A stretch of 64,000 nucleotides of DNA from Bradyrhizobium manausense (lineage in GTDB: Bacteria > Pseudomonadota > Alphaproteobacteria > Rhizobiales > Xanthobacteraceae). Below are positions 52,941 through 60,634 of the stretch, one piece after another. Both the position numbers and the translations under genes were made by a program. The stretch lies in the NCBI RefSeq assembly GCF_018131105.1, contig NZ_JAFCJI010000002.1, positions 744,001 through 808,000 of the forward strand. The letters are read 5' to 3'. A model generated the notes under the pieces. It was not told the origin of the DNA. It did no database searches and saw nothing but the letters and a program-made list of their open reading frames with translations. Within the stretch, counting starts at the first letter, position 1. Each line of letters opens with the position of its first letter.

Positions 52941-54595
52941 TCCGCGCTTCGGTCTACGCCCGCTTTTCTTCGGACCGGCAGAAAGATCGTAGTATCGACG
53001 ATCAAATTGCCTTATGCCGCGATCTATGCGCGCGCGAGGGCATGGCGGTGATCTCGGCGTTTGAAGACCGCGCGGTTTCCGGCTCGTCTGCTGTTAACCG
53101 CCCGGGCTTTCAGGCCCTGATGCAAGCCGCCGAGAGCAGGTTGTTTGACGTCATCGTCGCCGAAGATATGGATCGTATCTTCCGCGATCAGGCGGACTAT
53201 CATAACATTCGTAAACGTCTCGACTTTCTCGGTATCACTCTGCACACCGCTTCTGGCAGGGTTGGCACGATTGACGGTGCCCTACGGGCGTTGATGAGCG
53301 AGCAGTTCATTGAAAACCTGCGAGTGCATACTCGGCGCGGTCTTGAAGGTGTCTTGCGCGACGGCAGACATGCTGGCGGGCGCGCGTACGGCTACCGCGC
53401 TGTGAAGGACAAGCCCGGCGAGTTGGAGATCGTCGAAGAAGAGGCCGAGATTGTTTGCCAGATTTTCGCCGACTACGTCGCCGGCATGACGCCTCGCCAA
53501 ATCGCGCACGACCTCAATAAGCGCGGCGTGCGCCCGCCCCGCGGCAAGCTCTGGAACGGTTCGACCATCAATGGTCACGTCGCGCGCGGCAGCGGCATGA
53601 TCTTGAACGATCTCTACGCCGGTCGCATCGTCTGGAATAAGGTCCGGATGGTGAAGGACCCGAGGTCCGGCAAGCGCCTTTCGCGCCCCAACCCGAAGGA
53701 GCAGTACAAGATCGTCGAGGTGCCGCACTTGCGCATCATCGACAACACCACATTCAAGACGGCGCAGGTTATCAAGATCGAGCGCCGACGCGACGCAACA
53801 CCGGCAACGGCACAAAAAGCGCGCGCGCCGAAGCGGGTTTTCTCTGGGCTGATCAGATGCGGCTCGTGCGGTGGGGGTATGTCTTCGATCGGCCGTGATC
53901 GCAAGGGTGCGCGGTTACAATGCTCGGCGTACCGTGAAAGCGGTTCATGCGAGAACAGCCGCCGCGTTTACCTCGACGACATCGAGGCGCTCGCAGTCAA
54001 GGGATTGTGTCAGCATCTCGCGCATCCCGCGATGATCACCGAGTATGTCGACGTCTATAACGCCGAACGCATGCGCCTCAAGAAAGAGGCAACCACGGAA
54101 CGCGCTCGGCTGGAACGGCGTCTCGGCGAGATCGGACGCGAGATGAAGCGGATTGTTGACTGCATCGTGGTCGCCGGCATGCCGCCAGAGCAATTCGTCA
54201 CCCGGATGCAGGAGCTTGAAGCCGAGAAGACCAAGGTCATGGCCGGGCTCGAAAGCGCCAAGGGGAGTGATAACGTGGTCGCCCTGCACCCGAAGGCGCT
54301 GGACCGATACAAGCGCGCCGTGATGGAGTTGGCCGACGAGCTGAAGCGCGGCGCCCCGCGCGAGTTTGCGACCATCCGCGAGTTGGTCACAGCGATTATC
54401 GTGCATGCCAGCCCTAGCCGACCGGGCGGCACAGGGACCAAAGCCAGTGCCGAGGATGATCGGAGTGTGCGGATCGACATCAAAGGGCGTCTCGCCGCGC
54501 TCTGCGACAATCCGGTCCTGTTTCCGAACATGGCTATGTCGGGGGGAACGTTGGTAGCGGGAGAGGGACTCGAACCCCCGACCCCAGGATTATGA
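52937..54595 (+). CDS. Large serine recombinase (island integrase)
   Basis: 552 residues. The N-terminal resolvase domain is SVYARFSSDRQKDRSIDDQIALCRDLC with the catalytic Ser near residues 11-12 and the family Arg in DMDRIFRDQADY. A recombinase domain follows around 150-260 (GRAYGYRAVKDKPGELEIVEEEAEIVCQIFADYVAGMTPRQIAHDLNKRGV). The zinc ribbon is IRCGSCGGGMSS ... CSAYRESGSCEN near 310-345, then a coiled coil (TTERARLERRLGEIGREMKRI). The last codons, after TLVAGE, are read from the antisense of the tRNA-Met gene and the stop overlaps the anticodon, so the C-terminus depends on integration. Confidence 0.95.
   Translation: MIRASVYARFSSDRQKDRSIDDQIALCRDLCAREGMAVISAFEDRAVSGSSAVNRPGFQALMQAAESRLFDVIVAEDMDRIFRDQADYHNIRKRLDFLGITLHTASGRVGTIDGALRALMSEQFIENLRVHTRRGLEGVLRDGRHAGGRAYGYRAVKDKPGELEIVEEEAEIVCQIFADYVAGMTPRQIAHDLNKRGVRPPRGKLWNGSTINGHVARGSGMILNDLYAGRIVWNKVRMVKDPRSGKRLSRPNPKEQYKIVEVPHLRIIDNTTFKTAQVIKIERRRDATPATAQKARAPKRVFSGLIRCGSCGGGMSSIGRDRKGARLQCSAYRESGSCENSRRVYLDDIEALAVKGLCQHLAHPAMITEYVDVYNAERMRLKKEATTERARLERRLGEIGREMKRIVDCIVVAGMPPEQFVTRMQELEAEKTKVMAGLESAKGSDNVVALHPKALDRYKRAVMELADELKRGAPREFATIRELVTAIIVHASPSRPGGTGTKASAEDDRSVRIDIKGRLAALCDNPVLFPNMAMSGGTLVAGEGLEPPTPGL
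54552..54565. other. Right attachment site (attR) within the tRNA-Met 3' end
   Basis: TGGTAGCGGGAGAG here is the reverse complement of the tRNA 3' terminus including CCA, and equals 35010-35023. The island lies to the left. The repeat restores an intact tRNA gene after integration. Confidence 0.85.
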
Positions 54596-54628
54596 TTCCC
54601 GTGCTCTAACCAGCTGAGCTACCCCGCC
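54552..54628 (-). tRNA. tRNA-Met (CAT), elongator type
   Basis: 77 bases reading GGCGGGGTAGCTCAGCTGG at the 5' end and closing in CTCTCCCGCTACCA, with the acceptor stem GGCGGGG paired to CTCCCGCT region, D-arm GCTC...GAGC, anticodon arm CGGGA-ATCATAA-TCCTG (anticodon CAT) and T-arm GGGGGTTCGAGTCCC. The anticodon stem lacks the three G-C pairs of initiator tRNA, so it is an elongator Met tRNA (an Ile CAT tRNA cannot be fully excluded). CCA is encoded. It is the integration target of the island. Confidence 0.93.
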
Positions 54629-54774
54629 ACAGGGTCGCGAACGGCAGCTAAGGCCGATCTCGCGAACGCGCGGCATATAAGGAAGGGGGCGGCGGGAAGT
54701 CAAGCAAAGTGGGGCTGATTTTGACGCCAGAATCGGCCGCGTTGTGCATCAGGCTCGCGGCAGGCTCGCGGGAA

Positions 54775-54842
54775 GTCGCCCTCACCCGGAATCCGCGCCT
54801 TTGCGCGGATTCCGGCCTCTCCCCGCAAGCGGGGAAGCGGCG
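54775..54842. repeat. Dispersed-type intergenic repeat
   Basis: CGGAATCCGCGC with GCGCGGATTCCG (54789-54816) forms a 12-bp hairpin around TTT, followed by CTCTCCCCGCAAGCGGGG. This pattern is of the kind repeated in Bradyrhizobium intergenic DNA. It lies between the tRNA and the secreted protein gene. Confidence 0.55.
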
Positions 54843-54865
54843 AAGGAAGAACTGCCGAAACTAGC

Positions 54866-55228
54866 TTATTTCGGCTTGATCGTGGGGTCGCCGCCGGGGC
54901 TGCCGGGGGGCGGGATGACGGGCATGCTGCCGCCCGTGCTCGGCGCGGGGGCGTGCATGTCGGGGTCGACGCCGGCGGGCGGGCAGAGCACGCCGTCGGA
55001 TTTGGCGAGCTTGTCGCCGAGCGGTTCCCGCGACTGGCCGGTCGTCGTGCCGTCGGGTGCGGTGGCGCGGTTCGGGCGGTCCTGCGGCGTACAATCGGCC
55101 GTGTGCTGAAGGGATGGCGGCGCGGTCTGTTGCAGCGGCGTCGCCGGGGCGGGCGGGGCCTGCGCGATCGCGGCGCCGGAGGCGACGATCACAAGGCCCG
55201 CAAGAATGAGGTTTGATGTCGTGCGCAT
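54866..55228 (-). CDS. Pro-rich exported hypothetical protein
   Basis: 120 residues. MRTTSNLILAGLVIVASGAAIAQ is a signal peptide; the mature part is Pro/Gly/Thr-rich (APPAPATPLQQTAPPSLQ, STGGSMPVIPPPGSPGGDP) with two cysteines. A GTG at 55252 would add eight residues and has a possible AGGG. It follows pmtA by about 23-47 bases on the same strand, so it is probably co-transcribed. Function unknown. Confidence 0.65.
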   Translation of the reverse strand: MRTTSNLILAGLVIVASGAAIAQAPPAPATPLQQTAPPSLQHTADCTPQDRPNRATAPDGTTTGQSREPLGDKLAKSDGVLCPPAGVDPDMHAPAPSTGGSMPVIPPPGSPGGDPTIKPK

Positions 55229-55274
55229 GGGAGGGAAACGCGCGAAGCGCACGCCCTGTTCCCTCCGCTGAACA

Positions 55275-55913
55275 TTACGATTTGTGGTAGCGGATCAGCG
55301 AGAAATGGCCCATCGGCGGCATGGGGCGGCGTTCGGCGAGGGTGACACCGCCGTGTTTGGCGGCCCAGTTGACGAGGCGGTCCCACGGGAATTCCGGGCG
55401 CCAGCCGAGGCGGCGGGCGATCGGCGCGAAGGCCAGTTCGAACAGCTTGCGCGGGCCGCTCTCGGCGCCGATGTGGTTGACCAGGATCAGCTCACCCCCG
55501 GGCTTGAGCACGCGCACGAACTCGTCGAGCGTGCCCTCGGGGTCGGGCACCGCCGTGATGACATATTGCGCGACCACCGCATCGAAAGCACCATCGGGGA
55601 ACGCGAGGTTCTTCGCGTCCATCACCGAGAGCACTTCGACATTGGAGAGGCGCAGGGTTCGCACGCGTTGTTGCGCCTTGCGCAGCATCGGCTCGGAAAT
55701 GTCGACGCCGCAGATTCTTGTGGTGCGCGAATAATCCGACAGCGACAGTCCGGTGCCAACACCGACGTCGAGGATACGGCCGCCGATGCGGTCGGCCTCC
55801 GCGATGGTCGACTGCCTTCCGGCATCGAACACCTTGCCGAACACGAGATCGTAGACCGGCGCCCAGCGGCCATAGGCCTTTTCGACCCCGGCCCGCGAGA
55901 TGTCTGCTGCCAT
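55275..55913 (-). CDS. pmtA: SAM methyltransferase, PmtA-like (phosphatidylethanolamine N-methyltransferase)
   Basis: 212 residues, class I SAM-dependent methyltransferase. VEKAYGRWAPVYDLVFGKVFDAGRQSTI is the N-terminus shared with Rhodobacter/Bradyrhizobium-type PmtA. GGRILDVGVGTGLSLSDYS is SAM motif I; FDAVVAQYVITAVPDPEGTLDEFVRVLKPGGELILVNH contains motifs II-III. The enzyme methylates phosphatidylethanolamine stepwise to phosphatidylcholine on the membrane surface. It lies 21 bases after mnmA in the same direction. UbiE-like activity is the main alternative. Confidence 0.78.
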   Translation of the reverse strand: MAADISRAGVEKAYGRWAPVYDLVFGKVFDAGRQSTIAEADRIGGRILDVGVGTGLSLSDYSRTTRICGVDISEPMLRKAQQRVRTLRLSNVEVLSVMDAKNLAFPDGAFDAVVAQYVITAVPDPEGTLDEFVRVLKPGGELILVNHIGAESGPRKLFELAFAPIARRLGWRPEFPWDRLVNWAAKHGGVTLAERRPMPPMGHFSLIRYHKS

Positions 55914-55934
55914 GCCCCCTGCCCCGGAAATTAT

Positions 55935-57116
55935 CTAGCCGCGGACCGCTTCCACCAGCGGCCTCGCCGTGCTCGTCGCGACCTTCGCGGCAGCGCTTTG
56001 GATGAAGCCGCCGCCAAGCACGCGCGCCTGCCCCGCGGGCGCGTCGTAGAACACACAAGCCTGGCCCGGCGAGACGCCCTCTTCGCCGGCGACGAGCTCG
56101 ACCTCGTATTGACCGTTCGCACCGCGCAGCCAGGCCGGCTGCGGCGCGCGGGTCGAGCGCACGCGGACGAACAACTCCAGACCAGCACCAATCGCGCGAT
56201 CGATGTCGCCGCCGCCGATCCAGTTGACGTCGCGCAAGGCGATGCGATGCATCTTCAGCGCCTCGCGCGGGCCGACGACGACGCGGCGGTTGGCGGCATC
56301 GAGTCGCACCACGAACAGCGGCGCGCTGGCGGCGATGCCGAGGCCGCGGCGCTGGCCGACGGTGAAGTTGGCGATGCCGTGATGCTGGCCGAGCACGCGG
56401 CCGTCGAGATCGACGATGTCGCCGGGGTCCATCGCGTTTGGACGGAGCCGGGTGATGATGTCGGTGTAACGGCCGGTGGGCACGAAGCAGATGTCCTGGC
56501 TGTCGTGCTTGTCGGCGACCGAGAGACCGAAGCGGCGCGCGAGCTCGCGCGTCTCGGGCTTGGTCATGTCGCCGAGCGGGAAGCGCAGGAAGTCGAGCTG
56601 CTGCTGCGTCGTCGCGAACAGGAAGTAGCTCTGGTCGCGGTCGCTGTCGGCAGCGCAGACCAACGCGCGAGAACCGTCGTCGCGGCGGCGCGAGGCGACG
56701 TAATGGCCGGTCGCTAGTGCCTGCGCGCCGAGTTCACGCGCGGTCTTCAGGAGGTCACGGAATTTGACACTGCGGTTGCACTCGATGCAGGGGACCGGCG
56801 TCTCGCCGAGCGCGTAAGAGTCGGCAAAGTTGTCGATGACGGACTCGCGAAAGCGGTCCTCGTAATCGAGCACGTAATGGGGAATGCCGAGCTTGGCCGC
56901 GACGTCGCGGGCGTCGTGGATATCCTGGCCGGCGCAGCAGGCGCCCTTGCGGTGGGTGGCCGCGCCATGATCGTAGAGCTGGAGCGTGATGCCGACGACG
57001 TCGTAGCCCTCGGCCTTCAACAGCGCAGCCGTCGTCGAGGAGTCGACGCCGCCCGACATGGCAACGACGACCCTGGTATCCTCAGGACGACCTTCGAGAT
57101 CCAGACTGTTGAGCAT
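55935..57116 (-). CDS. mnmA: tRNA-specific 2-thiouridylase MnmA
   Basis: 393 residues. The PP-loop is RVVVAMSGGVDSSTTAALLKAEGYDVVG. Catalytic cysteines are in TPVPCIECNRSVKF and KHDSQDICFVPTGRY. FTVGQRRGLGI and the C-terminal beta-barrel complete the family pattern. MnmA adds sulfur to U34 of tRNAs for Lys, Glu and Gln. The ATG at 57116 starts the family N-terminus; the open frame extends 84 codons upstream without similarity. First gene of the mnmA-pmtA run. Confidence 0.95.
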   Translation of the reverse strand: MLNSLDLEGRPEDTRVVVAMSGGVDSSTTAALLKAEGYDVVGITLQLYDHGAATHRKGACCAGQDIHDARDVAAKLGIPHYVLDYEDRFRESVIDNFADSYALGETPVPCIECNRSVKFRDLLKTARELGAQALATGHYVASRRRDDGSRALVCAADSDRDQSYFLFATTQQQLDFLRFPLGDMTKPETRELARRFGLSVADKHDSQDICFVPTGRYTDIITRLRPNAMDPGDIVDLDGRVLGQHHGIANFTVGQRRGLGIAASAPLFVVRLDAANRRVVVGPREALKMHRIALRDVNWIGGGDIDRAIGAGLELFVRVRSTRAPQPAWLRGANGQYEVELVAGEEGVSPGQACVFYDAPAGQARVLGGGFIQSAAAKVATSTARPLVEAVRG

Positions 57117-57460
57117 GGGCCTAAGCTGACGTGACGGCGATGATCCACGATTCCTGTTGCCTTGAGCCGGGACGTCAGCGGTCCCCGGGAACCTGAGTTC
57201 CCTCGGGGGCACTGGCTGGCCCGGTCGAAGCGGCTGGGAGCACCCTTTAATATAGGCGGCATTCCGGTGAAGCAATCGCGCCCGCCCCAAGCTTGGGGCA
57301 ATTCTTGCCGGGGCGGCAGAAATGCCGGGGCTTTGAGGGGGCCGATGGCAGTGACGCTCAATCTTCAAGCTACTGATTTTACTGTATAAAATAACGATAC
57401 ACGGAACTGGCCCGCTCCTTGCTGACCTTCTGGCCGGAAGATGTTTTCAAGGGGTCGCCT
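57117..57460. other. Intergenic region between divergent mnmA and fliK
   Basis: 344 bases. It includes GGTCCCCGGGAACCTGAGTTCCCTCGGGGG (57181-57210), which can fold (CCCCGGGAAC/GTTCCCTCGGGG-like), and an AT-rich stretch 57365-57405 where a fliK promoter could lie. No gene is seen. Confidence 0.45.
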
Positions 57461-59071
57461 GTGGTTGGTGTCACGTCAGACGTAGCGGCAAGCGCGCAGG
57501 TGTCCAGCGCGCAGCAGAAGCCTGCCCGGTCGCAGAGCACCAAGGACACCACGCCGAGTGACTCCTTCGGTTCGCTGGTCGACAGCAACACCCAGGCCAT
57601 CAGCAACAGCGCTCCACCCTCGGCCCAGGACCCTGCACCGCGGCGGAGCGATTCATCGTCGTCCTCGTCGCCCGACAAGAGCACGCGCGACAGCTCTTCG
57701 ACGGACCAATCCTCGCAGAGCAAGGCGAACGACAACACCGATTCCTCGACGCAAGTCTCCAGCGATACGCCGTCGGGTCCGACCAAGGCGCCCGCCAAGA
57801 CCAAGGACAAGGCTGACGCCTCCGCCAGCAAATCCGGCGACAAGTCCGAGGACACCAAGGACGACAAGACCGACAGCACCGACGGCCTCGCCGCCGCGGT
57901 GGATGCCTCTGCCGCCGCGCAAACCGCGACGCCGGCGGTGGTGGATCCGAATGCCGTTCCCGTTGCCGCGCCCGTAGTGCCTGTCGACCCGAACGCCGCG
58001 ACCAACCAGGCCGCCGATACCCCCTCCTCCCCGCTGACGATCGCCGCCGCCGGCATCGCCGCCAGCGCCTCCACCGCCGCGCAGATCGCCGGCACCAAGA
58101 CGGATGCGACCGGCAAGACCACCAAGACCGGCGACGCCAAGACCACCGACGCAAAGGCCGCGCTCACCGATGCGGCCAGCGATGCGACCGACGCCACCGC
58201 GACCGATGCCACGGCCACTGCCGCGCAGCTCACCGCGGTCGATCAGGGCACGCCGAAGACCTCGTTCAAGGCGGCGGCAACCGCGCAAGGCCAGACCGAC
58301 GTCTCCAATATCGGCCAGGACGCGACCAAGACCGCGCAGACTGCGGCCACCGCGCCAAATCCCGCGACCGCGACGACCGCGGCCAATGCCGCGCATCCGC
58401 AGGCCGCCAAGCCGCAGGCTGACGCGACGACTGCCGATGGCAAGCCAGCCGCCACCGATAGCAAGGCGGATGCCACTCCGGCCGCGCCGACCACGCACGC
58501 CCATGCCGACACGCAGGCGGTTGCTGCTGCGACCGACGCCAGCGCACAAGCCGCCAACGCCGTGCAGGCGCCGCTGACCAACACGACCTCGGCGGCCACC
58601 GCATCCACCGCGACGCTGACCGCGACCGCGGCCAACCCGAATGCGGTGCCGATCAGCGGCATCCCGGTCGAGATTGCGGCTGCCGCGCGCTCCGGCAAGA
58701 CGCGCTTCGACATCAGCCTCGATCCGATCGACCTCGGCCGCATCGACGTCCGCATCAATGTCGATCGCAACGGCCAGGTCACCTCGCATCTCACCGTCGA
58801 GAAACCCGAGACACTGCAGATGCTGCGGCAGGACGCGCCGCAATTGCAGCGCGCGCTCGACGATGCCGGCCTCAAGACCGGCAGCAACGGGCTCTCCTTC
58901 AGCCTGCGCGACCAGAATTCATCGGGGCAGAACACCGGGCACAACAACGACAATGGCAGCAATTCCCGCCGGCTGATCATCAGTGAGGATGATCAGGCCG
59001 CGGCCGCGCCCGTCAGCCGCAGCTATGGCCGTATGCTCGGATCGAGCAGCGGCGTCGACATCAGAGTGTGA
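57461..59071 (+). CDS. fliK: Flagellar hook-length control protein FliK
   Basis: About 536 residues from the GTG at 57461 (GGGG six bases upstream; a TTG at 57419 is alternative). The first ~400 residues are a low-complexity Ala/Thr/Asp/Lys ruler region. The C-terminal Flg_hook domain is EIAAAARSGKTRFDISLDPIDLGRIDVRINVDRNGQVTSHLTVEKPETLQMLRQDAPQLQRALDDAGL. FliK is secreted and measures the hook, then switches export specificity through FlhB. It precedes flgD by 13 bases. Confidence 0.9.
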   Translation: MVGVTSDVAASAQVSSAQQKPARSQSTKDTTPSDSFGSLVDSNTQAISNSAPPSAQDPAPRRSDSSSSSSPDKSTRDSSSTDQSSQSKANDNTDSSTQVSSDTPSGPTKAPAKTKDKADASASKSGDKSEDTKDDKTDSTDGLAAAVDASAAAQTATPAVVDPNAVPVAAPVVPVDPNAATNQAADTPSSPLTIAAAGIAASASTAAQIAGTKTDATGKTTKTGDAKTTDAKAALTDAASDATDATATDATATAAQLTAVDQGTPKTSFKAAATAQGQTDVSNIGQDATKTAQTAATAPNPATATTAANAAHPQAAKPQADATTADGKPAATDSKADATPAAPTTHAHADTQAVAAATDASAQAANAVQAPLTNTTSAATASTATLTATAANPNAVPISGIPVEIAAAARSGKTRFDISLDPIDLGRIDVRINVDRNGQVTSHLTVEKPETLQMLRQDAPQLQRALDDAGLKTGSNGLSFSLRDQNSSGQNTGHNNDNGSNSRRLIISEDDQAAAAPVSRSYGRMLGSSSGVDIRV

Positions 59072-59084
59072 GGAGTAATTCGAC

Positions 59085-59798
59085 ATGACCACCACGAATT
59101 CCGCCACCGCGCCTGCGGTCGTCTCCGGCACGACACAGACCTCGTCATCGTCCTCCTCGTCGAGCTCGAGCCTGGGCTCGTCCACGGGAGCGACGCTCGC
59201 CGGCAATTTTCAGACCTTCCTGACGCTGCTGACCACGCAGCTGCAGAACCAGAATCCGCTCGATCCGCTCGACACCAACCAGTTCACCCAGCAGCTGGTG
59301 CAGTTCGCCGGCGTCGAGCAGCAGCTCAAGACCAACGACTCGCTCTCGCAGCTCGTGACCTTGCAGCAGACCACGCAGGCGACCCAGGCGCTCGGCTTCG
59401 TCGGCAAGACCGCCGTGGTCGACGGCACCACCGCGACGATGACGAACTCGTCGGCGACCTGGCATCTCAACGTGCCGACCGACGCGACCGTCGACATTTC
59501 CGTCGCCAATGCCAGCGGCCAGACGGTGTTCACCGGCAAATATACCGCCGGTGCTGCCAGCGACGTTCCCTTCACCTGGAACGGCCAGGGCAATGACGGC
59601 ACGCAATGGCCCGACGGCAAATACACGATCACCGCGACGGGCAAGGATGTCGCGAACAACAATGTCGGCATCGCCGCGCAGGTACAGGGCACGGTCAGTT
59701 CCGTCGACCTGACCCAGTCGCCGCCGCTGCTCACCATCGACGGCAACAGCTACACGCTGAGCCAGGTGAAGAGCATCGTCGCGACCAGCAGTAATTAA
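59085..59798 (+). CDS. flgD: Flagellar hook assembly protein FlgD
   Basis: 237 residues. The N-terminal FlgD domain is FQTFLTLLTTQLQNQNPLDPLDTNQFTQQLVQFAGVEQQLKTNDSLSQL. A Ser-rich leader precedes it. The C-terminal half has tudor-like and FN3-like regions (TWNGQGNDGTQWPDGKYTITATG). FlgD caps the growing hook. Operon with fliK. Confidence 0.95.
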   Translation: MTTTNSATAPAVVSGTTQTSSSSSSSSSSLGSSTGATLAGNFQTFLTLLTTQLQNQNPLDPLDTNQFTQQLVQFAGVEQQLKTNDSLSQLVTLQQTTQATQALGFVGKTAVVDGTTATMTNSSATWHLNVPTDATVDISVANASGQTVFTGKYTAGAASDVPFTWNGQGNDGTQWPDGKYTITATGKDVANNNVGIAAQVQGTVSSVDLTQSPPLLTIDGNSYTLSQVKSIVATSSN

Positions 59799-59819
59799 GG
59801 GCGATTCCGCCGCGACATA

Positions 59820-59945
59820 AGCGGTGCCGTCCTGGCGAAGCCAGGACCCATGATCACCGACGTCATTTCGAACCGAGGACGCAACCTCGGGTTCTCGCCA
59901 AACTTCGCCCTGGGGTCATGGGTCCCGTATCCTTGCCGGGACGAC
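59820..59945. repeat. REP-like palindromic intergenic element
   Basis: CCGTCCTGGCGAAGCCAGGACCCATGATC (59828-59856) is partly complementary to GGGGTCATGGGTCCCGTATCC then TTGCCGGGACGACAG (59911-59946). I recognise the CGTCCTGGC...CCAGGACCCAT pattern as a Bradyrhizobium dispersed palindrome. It occupies much of the flgD-sciP spacer (59799-60167); the rest shows no gene. Confidence 0.7.
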
Positions 59946-60167
59946 AGTTCGGGCCTTGGCGAGCAGCCCACAGGCCTCGTTTATTAGTAAAGCATTTACG
60001 AAGACCCCGCTCGGCCGCCTGAATCCGCGTATTCAACCCGCCGGGCCAGCGTCGTTCCAGCCAGTTTCAACGAGAATTGTATTGAAGCCTTAGGCTTAGC
60101 GGATTTTTAAGCCGGCCCGCGTAGGGTTACGGCGTGAGTTCAGTGGTTGAGAGTTTGTGAGTACGCC

Positions 60168-60443
60168 ATGACAGAACCCCATCGCCCGAGGGTAAAATAC
60201 GTCATCGGGCCGGACGGCAGTCCGCTGACGATTGCAGATCTGCCCGCACCCGGCACCAAACGCTGGGTCATCCGCCGCAAGGCCGAAGTTGTCGCCGCCG
60301 TCCGCGGTGGACTTCTCTCGCTCGAGGAGGCCTGCAGCCGTTATACCCTGACGGTCGACGAATTCCTCTCCTGGCAGTTTTCCATCGACCAGCATGGTCT
60401 GGCGGGTCTTCGCACCACCCGCATTCAGCAATATCGCCAGTAA
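60168..60443 (+). CDS. sciP: CtrA inhibitor SciP (DUF1153)
   Basis: 91 residues starting MTEPHRPRVKYVIGPDGSPLT; the whole protein, including TKRWVIRRKAEVVAAVRGGLLSLEEACSRYTLTVDEFLSWQFSIDQHGL, matches the DUF1153/SciP family closely. In Caulobacter SciP binds CtrA and inhibits transcription from CtrA promoters in G1. It contains a trihelical HTH-like fold. The start at 60168 gives the family N-terminus. It sits between flgD and fliF, followed by a strong terminator. Confidence 0.93.
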   Translation: MTEPHRPRVKYVIGPDGSPLTIADLPAPGTKRWVIRRKAEVVAAVRGGLLSLEEACSRYTLTVDEFLSWQFSIDQHGLAGLRTTRIQQYRQ

Positions 60444-60471
60444 GCAATCCGGAAATCTGCTGCCTTTGACG

Positions 60472-60505
60472 AAAATCGGCCCCGCCCTGCGAGGCCGATT
60501 TTTTT
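60472..60505 (+). terminator. Rho-independent terminator after sciP
   Basis: AATCGGCC (60474-60481) pairs with GGCCGATT (60493-60500), loop CCGCCCTGCGA-like, followed by TTTTT. It lies 31 bases after the sciP stop. Confidence 0.9.
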
Positions 60506-60540
60506 CATGTTTCCTTTTGGCGCTACTTTTGTCCCAGCTC

Positions 60541-60556
60541 TTAATCTTCGTTAACC
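60541..60556. promoter_or_regulatory. Possible CtrA-binding sequence upstream of fliF
   Basis: TTAATCTTCGTTAACC contains two TTAA half-sites 6 bases apart (the CtrA consensus spacing is 7) with the second half continuing as TTAACCAT. It is 79 bases before the fliF start. The spacing mismatch makes this tentative. Confidence 0.4.
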
Positions 60557-60634
60557 ATATCGAAACCATCACCTAGGCAATAATTGCCCACTCGGCCGCT
60601 CTTGGATTGCGGATCGATTTCTCGGGGCGGTTGC

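Noticed and set aside
57653..58843. 396-codon minus strand open frame
   Set aside because: Gly/Arg-rich reversal of the low-complexity FliK ruler region.
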